Assembly: GCA_014380605.1 (NCBI GenBank)
Contig: JACMJO010000343.1
Location: forward strand, 1 to 10,784
Direction of reading: 5' to 3'
DNA length: 10,784 nt
From: Fimbriimonadaceae bacterium
GTDB lineage: Bacteria > Armatimonadota > Fimbriimonadia > Fimbriimonadales > Fimbriimonadaceae
Every line of letters starts with the position of its first letter. The first letter of the stretch is position 1. The position numbers and the translations under genes were made by a program. Below the pieces are notes generated by a model, which was not told where the DNA came from, searched no databases, and saw only the letters and a list, made by a program, of their open reading frames with translations. Positions 1-5,783 of the stretch are shown here, in pieces.

Positions 1-670
1 AGGTGATCGAAACCACGCTATCGCCGCCAAATGGCTTTTGACCGCTTATCATTTCATACAGAACAATTCCCAAGCTAAACAGGTCGCTCCGCTGATCGAT
101 CTCTTTGCCAACCACCTGCTCTGGCGACATATAGCTGGGCGTCCCGAAAACCTGACCGTCCATGGTTAGGTTAGGTTGGAAGGTAAGCATGGCAATGCCG
201 AAGTCGGTGATCTTGATATTGCCGTTGGAGAGGATTTGGATATTGTCGGGCTTGATGTCTCGGTGAACAACGCCCACCTTGTGCGCATGTTCGAGTCCAT
301 CCAGCACCTGCGTCGCAATTTCTAGTGCTCGATCTTGAGGCAAAAACCCTTTGGTGTCGATCTCGTTTCGGAGGGTATGGCCGTCCAAGTACTCCATCGC
401 CATGAAGAGCCTATCGCCCTCTTGGCCAAGCTCGTACACCGTCATGATGTGCGCGTGGTTGAGCGTTCCCGCCGCCTGGGCCTCCCTCTTGAATCTGCTG
501 ATGCGATCTTCGCGCTGTTGGGGTGTAGAACCCCCAGGCATCGCCAACTCTTTCAGCGCCACACGACGATTCATCAGAGGATCGTAAGCCTCGTAGACGA
601 CGTCGTTTGAGCGCGCAATCTCCCGGATGATTTGGTATTTCCCGAGGGTGGTAGGGGGGCTGTTGCTCAT
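1..670 (-). CDS. Ser/Thr protein kinase (Hanks type), N-terminal part, runs off left edge
   Basis: My translation of the minus strand from the ATG at 670 gives 223 codons with the order of a eukaryote-like Ser/Thr kinase. Landmarks are VALKE (ATP-binding Lys40), a helix-C Glu in FKREA (Glu63), the catalytic loop HRDIKPDN (136-143, Asp138), the metal-binding DFG (156-158) and the activation segment GTPSYMSPEQ (176-185). The protein phosphorylates Ser/Thr of partner proteins using ATP. No transmembrane part is visible because the C-terminal half lies outside the window. The glycine-rich loop is unusual: where GxGxxG is expected, residues 18-28 read IARSNDVVYEA with no glycine. The start is preceded by no clear ribosome site; a TAAAAT -10-like box sits at 694-689. 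It is divergent from the CAP-domain gene. The kinase assignment is secure; the substrate is unknown. Confidence 0.93.
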   Translation of the reverse strand, partial: MSNSPPTTLGKYQIIREIARSNDVVYEAYDPLMNRRVALKELAMPGGSTPQQREDRISRFKREAQAAGTLNHAHIMTVYELGQEGDRLFMAMEYLDGHTLRNEIDTKGFLPQDRALEIATQVLDGLEHAHKVGVVHRDIKPDNIQILSNGNIKITDFGIAMLTFQPNLTMDGQVFGTPSYMSPEQVVGKEIDQRSDLFSLGIVLYEMISGQKPFGGDSVVSIT

Positions 671-827
671 GAAAAGATGCGGCTCTCTATTTTAGAAGAC
701 GTTTGCCGATTAAATAATCGTTGGCAACACGTCTAGTTTTAGCAGGGTCTGGTAAGATCGCCTGCGAATCTTGGTCCGATCTTCGGAACGTGTCGAAAGA
801 GAGCACGACGTTTCCGAGGTTAAAGAT
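671..827. other. divergent intergenic region, kinase / CAP gene
   Basis: This holds the start regions of both divergent genes. -10-like boxes are TAAAAT (minus, 694-689) and TAAGAT (plus, 753-758), neither with a convincing -35. A GAGG at 816-819 precedes the chosen TTG start of the CAP gene. No hairpin or repeat stands out. Confidence 0.4.
689..694 (-). promoter_or_regulatory. possible -10 box of the kinase gene
   Basis: TAAAAT on the minus strand matches five of six bases of the sigma-70 -10 consensus and lies 18 nt before the kinase ATG. I see no good -35 element at 16-18 nt spacing, so this is a weak prediction. The divergent CAP gene shares this region; a TAAGAT at 753-758 on the plus strand could be its -10. 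Confidence 0.25.
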
Positions 828-2000
828 TTGAACAAAGGGAAGACTTTTAGCGAACGGCGCATTCTGCGTCCTGGGGAGAGGTTCGTGGCCACCGGCCTGT
901 TCCTTTTGCTGATTGCCGGTAGGCCGGCCGATTCCTCTATCCAAGCTTTTCATCGCGCTTTTGGTCCCAAGTCCTCTTTGCTGGTGTCTTCTCCGACCCT
1001 CCAGTGGGAAGTATGGCCAAGCGACGGGGCCCATGTGACCTCTGCCGATATGTTCCTTAACGGCAAGCCTGTAAACGCAATCTACAACACGAAGCTTCGA
1101 CGCGTGGAGTATCGCCCGGAACGTCCGTTCATGGCGGGAACCTACCGGGTCCAGTGCAGGGTTATGGTCGACGATCGGCTCGAGGTCAAAAAGGATTGGT
1201 CTTTCCAGGTATCGACCGAAGCCATCTCCTCGCTCCCTGAGCCGGAGGAGTCGCAGTACATCGCCCTTGCCGAGACGAACGCTTTCCGCCAAACCCTTGG
1301 CTTGGACACCGTTCACCAAGAAACACGACTGAATGCAGCTTCGTTGGCCCATGTGAAATACTTGGCGCTTAATCGCCGTACCGGTCATTACGAAAAACCA
1401 GGCGAGCCTGGTTTCGTTGGGGCCACGCCAAGCGATCGACTTGAGGCCTTTGGCTACTCCGGCGGATCGTGGGAGTGCGTCACCTATAACAGCGGAGGCA
1501 TCAAGGAATCGGTTCGGGACCTGTTCCACGCTCCGTACCATCGAATACCGTTCTTGCAACCGGGCGATGTTCCCGTTGGAACGGGGATGACGGGAAAGCA
1601 CTTCTCGATCAAATTTGGAGAGAGCGGAGATTCTGGCCTATCGATTTCGCCCGCGGCAGGGCAATCTGGCGTGCCGACTTCCTGGGACGGTAACGAAACG
1701 CCAAATCCGTTGAGGATGCATTCTGGGTTTGGAAGCGAGGTTGGATACCCGATCGTCTTTAGCTTCTTCGGAGACTATCCGGTCGTAAAACTGAACAGGG
1801 CGTCTGTCACTTGCAAGGGCGTGGATGTTCCGATATTCGAGAACGCCTCGGAGAACGACGATCATCTTGAGAACTCGATAATCTTGATCCCCAAGAAGCC
1901 TCTTAAGCCCAATACCACCTATTCAGTCTCGGTCGAGGCAATGGTGAACAGGAAGAAGAAGATTCAGCAGAACTGGTCGTTTACAACGGGCTCAAAATAG
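828..2000 (+). CDS. secreted CAP/SCP-domain protein with flanking Ig-like domains
   Basis: The frame is open from a TTG at 771. I prefer the TTG at 828 (390 aa) because GAGG at 816-819 sits 8 nt before it. A GTG at 885 with GGGGAG six nt upstream is the main alternative. The N-terminus is basic (KGKTFSERR) followed by a hydrophobic stretch FVATGLFLLLIAG, giving a signal peptide or anchor. Residues about 57-131 look like an Ig-like domain ending KKDWSFQVS. Residues about 144-265 form a CAP (cysteine-rich secretory/PR1-like) domain: EAxxFRxxxGL-like start, LAHVKYLALN, GHYE (His187), SWECV (Glu216) and HAPYHRIPFL (His238). The last 75 residues again look Ig-like and end QQNWSFTTGSK, so the flanks may be duplicates. 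Bacterial CAP proteins act outside the cytoplasm, but their activity is mostly unknown. The family call is firm; the function is open. Confidence 0.85.
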   Translation: MNKGKTFSERRILRPGERFVATGLFLLLIAGRPADSSIQAFHRAFGPKSSLLVSSPTLQWEVWPSDGAHVTSADMFLNGKPVNAIYNTKLRRVEYRPERPFMAGTYRVQCRVMVDDRLEVKKDWSFQVSTEAISSLPEPEESQYIALAETNAFRQTLGLDTVHQETRLNAASLAHVKYLALNRRTGHYEKPGEPGFVGATPSDRLEAFGYSGGSWECVTYNSGGIKESVRDLFHAPYHRIPFLQPGDVPVGTGMTGKHFSIKFGESGDSGLSISPAAGQSGVPTSWDGNETPNPLRMHSGFGSEVGYPIVFSFFGDYPVVKLNRASVTCKGVDVPIFENASENDDHLENSIILIPKKPLKPNTTYSVSVEAMVNRKKKIQQNWSFTTGSK

Positions 2001-2030
2001 ATTGTGGCCCCCAACCATAGGGGCCACAAT
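2001..2030. terminator. bidirectional intrinsic terminator between convergent genes
   Basis: A perfect 11-bp stem (ATTGTGGCCCC at 2001-2011 with GGGGCCACAAT at 2020-2030) and 8-nt loop begins right after the CAP stop codon. On the minus strand the hairpin is followed by CTATTTT, so it fits best as terminator of the lipoprotein gene ending at 2048. On the plus strand there is no T-run, but the same hairpin would still punctuate the CAP transcript. Confidence 0.8.
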
Positions 2031-2047
2031 GCAAGAATCTACGCTAT

Positions 2048-2770
2048 CTATTTGCGCTTCATCTCGGTGGTGCTGACAGTCTCTTTTCCGTCTGCACCCT
2101 TCATCTTCATCTTTGTCATCATGCTAACCGGCATACCGGTAGCAATTTCCACTGAGGTTACCGTTGGGCCATCCTGGCTCGCGCCTGCTGGCATTCCTTC
2201 GGTGGTGGACTCCAGTACCGCAACCTCCATTCCGCCAACCGTTTCGATCTTGGCCAGCTTGTACTTGGTTTTCATTTCGGTTCCACTCATCTTAACGGTG
2301 CCTTCCCAGGTATCTCCAACTTTGATCGGGGTCGTTGGGTAGGTTGTCGATGAAGCGTCTGGTGTCGGGGTACCCGCTGGAGCGCCCTCGATCTTCGTAC
2401 TAAGCGACTTGCCAGAAGAATCCATCTCCGTGATGACCTTCATCTTCTTCATGGCATCCATGACTGCCGCCGGGGCATCCGTACCATTCATCTTCATGGA
2501 GTCGAACGTGGTGACGAGCGTAATCTTGTCGGCTTCGACCTTTTCCGCTGTCATCGTCATTCCCATCTCGGTACTTGCGGCACCGGATGATGTCATCACG
2601 TAGCTGTACTTCTCGCCCTGCTTTGGCGCCATTTTCAGCGTGATCGACTTATCGGCAGACATGGCGCCACCCGTTGTGGATTCGCCACCACCGGTAGAAG
2701 CGGTTGTATCGCCACCTTTACATCCAACAATCAAGATCGCCATGAGGGCGATCGGAATAAACTTTTGCAT
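2048..2770 (-). CDS. putative lipoprotein, paralogue of the next upstream gene
   Basis: The 240-aa product starts MQKFIPIALMAILIVGC. The lipobox is IVGC with the lipidated cysteine at residue 17, followed by a Gly/Thr/Ser-rich linker to about residue 43. The mature part is rich in Met, Lys and Thr and has no recognised catalytic motif. It aligns over its whole length with the product of 3544-2870: 'GEKYSYVMT', 'IKVGDTWEG', 'TKYKLAKIE' and 'SVEIATGMPVSM' all have counterparts there. The pattern resembles DUF6263-type exported proteins, but I hold that family name only loosely. AGGAGG lies 4 nt before the ATG, one of the few strong ribosome sites in the window. A possible promoter is at 2791-2820. 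It lies 99 bp after the paralogue and is probably anchored in a membrane facing the periplasm. Function unknown. Confidence 0.85.
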   Translation of the reverse strand: MQKFIPIALMAILIVGCKGGDTTASTGGGESTTGGAMSADKSITLKMAPKQGEKYSYVMTSSGAASTEMGMTMTAEKVEADKITLVTTFDSMKMNGTDAPAAVMDAMKKMKVITEMDSSGKSLSTKIEGAPAGTPTPDASSTTYPTTPIKVGDTWEGTVKMSGTEMKTKYKLAKIETVGGMEVAVLESTTEGMPAGASQDGPTVTSVEIATGMPVSMMTKMKMKGADGKETVSTTEMKRK

Positions 2771-2787
2771 AGAGCCTCCTGAGTATC

Positions 2788-2820
2788 TGCAATGTATTGC
2801 AAATGCGAGTCAAATCGCAA
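2788..2820 (-). promoter_or_regulatory. possible promoter with overlapping palindrome, lipoprotein gene
   Basis: On the minus strand TTGCGA (2820-2815), an 18-nt spacer and TACATT (2796-2791) make a plausible sigma-70 promoter, each box matching four of six consensus bases. The perfect inverted repeat TGCAAT-GT-ATTGCA (2788-2801) covers the -10 box and could be an operator. The predicted transcript would start about 20 nt before the ATG, just leaving room for the AGGAGG site. Confidence 0.35.
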
Positions 2821-2869
2821 GATTGTGAGGCATATTGGCCCAATATTCTTACTGGGTGAGCCCACGGGG

Positions 2870-3544
2870 TCAGAGCCGGCGCATTGTCATCGCCACGTTT
2901 TGCGTCGATGTGCCCTGCGTGGCCGTCCCGGCCATGCTCATCGAAAGTGGAAACCCGGTGGCCAGTTCGACAGAAAAAACGATCGGACCTTTCACCACGA
3001 AGTTCTTCATTCCTGAAGGAACGGCATGAATGACTGCCGCTTGCTTGCCAGCGACAGGCTTAAAGGCTATCAGCTTGTACGTCGTCTTGACTTTCTGACC
3101 CTGAATGTCTGCTTCGCCAACCCAAGTTCCCCCGACCTTTACCGCCTTCTCCGGGAACGGAACCGATGAGCCTTGGTTCGCTGCGTCACTCATCCCAGGC
3201 ACTCCTCTCGTCTCCGACTTGAGAATACGACCTCTGGAATCCAACACGGAAACGACAAGCAGCTTCTTTAGTTGAACGGTCGCGGCAGGAGGAGCCGGTT
3301 GGCCATTCATCGTCACTTCTCCCATTGTCGTGTTCATGGTGAACTGCCCGCTCTGAACTTTGGCGATCTTCATCGTCATCTGAAATCCAATCTTCATAGA
3401 TTGAGCGCCTGCGCCTTGTTGAACCGTCATCAAGTAGCTATAGCTTTGACCAGCCTTCGTCTTAATTCTCAGGAGTTGAGAGGGTTGCGCGCCTGCAAAA
3501 GCGACGAAACCCACGAACGATGCAATCAGAAGACCTTTGTTCAT
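2870..3544 (-). CDS. secreted protein of unknown function, paralogue of the adjacent lipoprotein
   Basis: The 224-aa product begins MNKGLLIASFVGFVAFAGAQP, a typical Sec signal peptide with a likely signal peptidase I site after AGA (residue 19). The mature region has the same layout as the neighbouring lipoprotein: 'GQSYSYLMT', 'VKVGGTWVG', 'TTYKLIAFKPVAG', 'SVELATGFPLSM', and a basic C-terminal end (RRL against KRK). There is no lipobox, so one paralogue is soluble or surface-exposed and the other is membrane-anchored. AGGGA about 6 nt before the ATG is a modest ribosome site. The gene starts only 27 bp beyond the terminator stem of the citrate synthase, so it needs a promoter inside or just after that hairpin, or read-through; TAAGTT at 3567-3562 is the only -10-like box seen. 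No function can be assigned. Confidence 0.83.
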   Translation of the reverse strand: MNKGLLIASFVGFVAFAGAQPSQLLRIKTKAGQSYSYLMTVQQGAGAQSMKIGFQMTMKIAKVQSGQFTMNTTMGEVTMNGQPAPPAATVQLKKLLVVSVLDSRGRILKSETRGVPGMSDAANQGSSVPFPEKAVKVGGTWVGEADIQGQKVKTTYKLIAFKPVAGKQAAVIHAVPSGMKNFVVKGPIVFSVELATGFPLSMSMAGTATQGTSTQNVAMTMRRL

Positions 3545-3570
3545 ATCGATTCCCTACGACTAACTTACCA

Positions 3571-3605
3571 AAAAGGTCCAGCGTGCGTTGCATCGCTGGA
3601 CCCTT
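3571..3605 (-). terminator. intrinsic terminator of the citrate synthase gene
   Basis: Read on the minus strand, GGTCCAGCG (3602-3594) pairs with CGCTGGACC (3583-3575), a 9-bp GC-rich stem. The 10-nt loop can partly pair itself. It is followed by TTTTTGG and preceded by a run of A-rich sequence. It begins 18 nt after the citrate synthase stop codon, where an intrinsic terminator is expected. Confidence 0.85.
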
Positions 3606-3619
3606 TCACCACTACATCG

Positions 3620-4771
3620 CTAGCGATCTGCGAGTGGGGGAAACTCAAGGTTGGCGGCGCCTTCGTAGATCGCCTTGGGACGAATGAGGCGATTGTTTCG
3701 AAGTTGCTCGATTGCATGGGCGCTCCAACCGGAGACGCGAGCGATCACGAAGATCGGCGTGTAGAGGTCGATGGGGATTCCGAGAAGGTAGTAAGCGTAG
3801 GCTGCAGGGAAGTCGACGTTCGGGAAAATGTTCTTCCGCGACTCCATAGTGTGCTCCAAGATGTCGGCGATGTCTCCGAACCGAGTGTCACCTTTCTCGA
3901 TGCCGAGTTCCTTGGCGACCTTCGTGAGATAGATCGCCCGGCTGTCTCGCTTCTTGTATTCGCGGTGGCCGAAGCCCATGATCTTCTTCTTGCCTTCCAA
4001 AGCATCGTCAATCCAGGCTTGGGCGTTGGCAGGCTGGTCGATGTCCAGAAGCATTTTCATAGCCTCCTCGTTCGCTCCACCGTGGAGAGGCCCCCTCAAA
4101 GTGCCGATGCCGGTCACAATGCCGCTGTAAAGGTCGCTGAGCGTGGCTACGGTGACTCGGCAGGCAAACGTGCTGGCGTTGAATCCATGCTCGGCATAGA
4201 GCGTTAGGGACGCGTCCATCACTTCGACCGTCTTGGCGTTTGGCTCCTGCCCAGTCATCAAGTGCAGGAAGTTCTCGGCCGTGTTGTGGGCGGGGTTTGG
4301 CTTGATTGGCTCCAGCCCTTGGCGGATTCGATGGCCGTTAGCGACCATGGTTCCGGCCTTGGCGATGATGCGGACGGCCTTGCGGAGGTTGGCGGCATCG
4401 TCAGTGGCAACCGCCTCGTAGTCCGGATCGAACGGGGCCAGGACCGAGAAACCGGTTCGAATGGCGTCCATTGGATGGGCGTCCTTGGGAAGGGCTTTAA
4501 GAGCGGTGTAAACGGCTTCGGGAACCTCGCGCTCTGACGAGAGCGTTTTCTTGAAGCCGTCAAGCTCAGCCTGATTCGGCAGTTTCCCGAAGATCAGGAG
4601 GTAGGCGGTCTCTTCAAAGCTGCCACTCTCAGCCAGATCATGCACATCGTAGCCACGATACTGCAGGCTGCTACGGTCGCTGTCGATCTCGCTAATGGTG
4701 CTGATGCCGGCAATAACGCCCTCGAGTCCGGGGCTGTAATTTGGATATTTATCGGTAAGGGTGGCGCTCAT
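3620..4771 (-). CDS. prpC: citrate synthase / 2-methylcitrate synthase
   Basis: The 383-aa protein is a full-length type II (short bacterial) citrate synthase. It condenses acetyl-CoA or propionyl-CoA with oxaloacetate in the cytoplasm. Visible active-site elements are YAEHGFNAS (His195), GPLHGGANE (catalytic His230), GFGHREYKKRD (His269), NVDF (catalytic Asp320) and ARVSGW (Arg346), and the C-terminus has the usual basic-arginine segment (R364). Length and motifs fit the dimeric CitZ/MmgD/PrpC group. Citrate and 2-methylcitrate synthases of this group cannot be told apart reliably by motif. I favour the methylcitrate role because prpB lies directly upstream on the same strand, 87 bp away, but it may be the main Krebs-cycle enzyme or serve both. 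A purine-rich AAAGAAG precedes the ATG as a weak ribosome site, and a terminator follows the gene. Confidence 0.93.
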   Translation of the reverse strand: MSATLTDKYPNYSPGLEGVIAGISTISEIDSDRSSLQYRGYDVHDLAESGSFEETAYLLIFGKLPNQAELDGFKKTLSSEREVPEAVYTALKALPKDAHPMDAIRTGFSVLAPFDPDYEAVATDDAANLRKAVRIIAKAGTMVANGHRIRQGLEPIKPNPAHNTAENFLHLMTGQEPNAKTVEVMDASLTLYAEHGFNASTFACRVTVATLSDLYSGIVTGIGTLRGPLHGGANEEAMKMLLDIDQPANAQAWIDDALEGKKKIMGFGHREYKKRDSRAIYLTKVAKELGIEKGDTRFGDIADILEHTMESRKNIFPNVDFPAAYAYYLLGIPIDLYTPIFVIARVSGWSAHAIEQLRNNRLIRPKAIYEGAANLEFPPLADR

Positions 4772-4847
4772 GGTTCTTCTTTGAAGGTTAGAGAGGGATT
4801 TTGCGGGAGTTTACCGCCTAGCGGGTTCTACGATTCAAACCAAGGAA

Positions 4848-4868
4848 AGTTGGGCTCCCTAAGCCCAA
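4848..4868 (-). terminator. possible weak terminator at the end of prpB
   Basis: On the minus strand TTGGGCT (4868-4862) pairs with AGCCCAA (4856-4850) around a 5-nt loop that contains the prpB stop codon. The stem is followed by CTTTCCTT, a poor U-tract. It could attenuate transcription between prpB and the synthase or simply be a post-stop hairpin. Confidence 0.35.
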
Positions 4869-5734
4869 GATTTATCCTTGTCGTCATAGGCCGAATACTC
4901 GATTCGCTCATATAGTTCCGACCTGGTTCGCATCGAATGGAGAATTTCAGCTTGGGTTCCTTTGTGAATCAACTCCAAGTAGCATTCGTCGATCGCTTTG
5001 AGCATCACTCTGAAGGCTGTCATGGGGAAGATCACCATCTGATAGCCAAGCTCGCGGAAACGGGAAACCGCGATGATCGGCGTTTTCCCGAATTCAGTCA
5101 TGTTCGCTAACAACGAGCCGGATACGCCATTTCGGAATGCCTCGAACTCAGCTTCACTTTGGAGTCCCTCGGGAAAAATGGCGTCGGCTCCCGCATCGAC
5201 ATAGGCCTTGGCTCGCTCGATTGCTGCGTCCAAACCTTCGACTCCATAGGCGTCGGTTCGGGCGCAGATGATAAACGATATGTCCCGCTTGGAATCCACA
5301 GCCGCTCGAATCTTGCGCACCATGTCGGCGGTCTCCACGACAGCTTTGCCGTCCAAATGACCACATCGCTTTGGCGAAACCTGGTCTTCTAAGTGGATGC
5401 CAGCCAAACCTGCCCGTTCCATTTCGATGACAGTTCGCATTACGCTTAGGGCATCGCCAAATCCAGTATCGGCGTCGCTTAGAACAGGTAAGGGCGTGAC
5501 GGCGGTGACGTAGGAGGCTTGCTGAGCGAACTCGGTTTGGGTTGCCAGCGCGATGTCCGGAACGCCCAAGACTCCGTTAGTCAGACCCGCCCCGGTGACG
5601 TACAGGGCCTGAGCCCCAGCCTTGGTCGCCGAGACGGCGGAAATCGCATTAAAGACGCCGGGCATCAGGACGGTGTCCTTGGACATCAAGTCTCGAAGAA
5701 CAGCGCCAGGGCTTTGTGAAGGCGGCTTCAGCAC
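4859..5734 (-). CDS. prpB: 2-methylisocitrate lyase
   Basis: The 291-aa product is a member of the isocitrate lyase/PEP mutase superfamily. It should split 2-methylisocitrate into pyruvate and succinate, the last step of the methylcitrate cycle for propionyl-CoA. The signature KRCGH (122-126) carries the catalytic Cys124. Mg-binding residues sit in SDADTGFGD (Asp87, Asp89), with HLEDQ (114-118), ARTDA (158-162), FPEG (187-190) and NMTEFGKTP (211-219). The C-terminal MRTRSELYERIEY matches the end of PrpB proteins as I remember them, and length is normal. The start is a GTG with no Shine-Dalgarno site; TAATCT six nt upstream suggests a leaderless transcript. The synthase gene follows 87 bp downstream on the same strand. 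Other members of this superfamily (oxaloacetate decarboxylase, PEP mutase) are less likely given KRCGH and the neighbour. Confidence 0.93.
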   Translation of the reverse strand: MLKPPSQSPGAVLRDLMSKDTVLMPGVFNAISAVSATKAGAQALYVTGAGLTNGVLGVPDIALATQTEFAQQASYVTAVTPLPVLSDADTGFGDALSVMRTVIEMERAGLAGIHLEDQVSPKRCGHLDGKAVVETADMVRKIRAAVDSKRDISFIICARTDAYGVEGLDAAIERAKAYVDAGADAIFPEGLQSEAEFEAFRNGVSGSLLANMTEFGKTPIIAVSRFRELGYQMVIFPMTAFRVMLKAIDECYLELIHKGTQAEILHSMRTRSELYERIEYSAYDDKDKSWA

Positions 5735-5740
5735 GATTTG

Positions 5741-5769
5741 AGATTACCCGGAGGTGTCAATCATGGCTA
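5741..5769 (-). promoter_or_regulatory. predicted leaderless promoter of prpB
   Basis: On the minus strand TAGCCA (5769-5764, four of six consensus bases), a 17-nt spacer and TAATCT (5746-5741) end exactly 6 nt before the GTG start. Transcription would begin at or next to the start codon. The box itself is a weak TANNNT match; support comes from the same geometry at other genes in the window. Confidence 0.42.
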
Positions 5770-5783
5770 GACGCCTGTATACT
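5754..5783 (+). promoter_or_regulatory. possible rmuC promoter overlapping the prpB promoter
   Basis: GTGTCA (5754-5759, four of six consensus bases), an 18-nt spacer and TATACT (5778-5783, five of six) lie 6 nt before an in-frame GTG at 5790. If used, it would give a leaderless rmuC mRNA starting inside the longer reading frame. It overlaps the opposite prpB promoter over 5754-5769. Confidence 0.4.

Noticed and set aside
687..1601. 304-aa open frame on the minus strand opposite the CAP-domain gene
   Set aside because: Its translation shows no recognisable motif, and the plus strand encodes a clear CAP domain with signal peptide over the same bases.
2832..2846. ATATTGG-C-CCAATAT palindrome and the TGGG/CCCA pair at 2854-2865 as a terminator of the secreted-protein gene
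   Set aside because: The first has a one-base loop and neither is followed by a T-run, so neither would make a good intrinsic terminator; a protein site is possible but unsupported.
3272..4207. 311-aa open frame on the plus strand across two minus-strand genes
   Set aside because: It is antisense to a full-length citrate synthase and to the signal-peptide end of the secreted protein; it has no domain of its own and would run through a terminator.
5627..5639. CGCCG-AGA-CGGCG hairpin inside prpB, same core as the tandem repeat
   Set aside because: The stem is only 5 bp, the outer arms and trailing CCAC are missing, and it encodes conserved protein sequence, so it is probably chance.
5754..5762. 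GTG at 5754 as rmuC start
   Set aside because: It overlaps the GGAGG ribosome site that is well spaced for ATG 5763.
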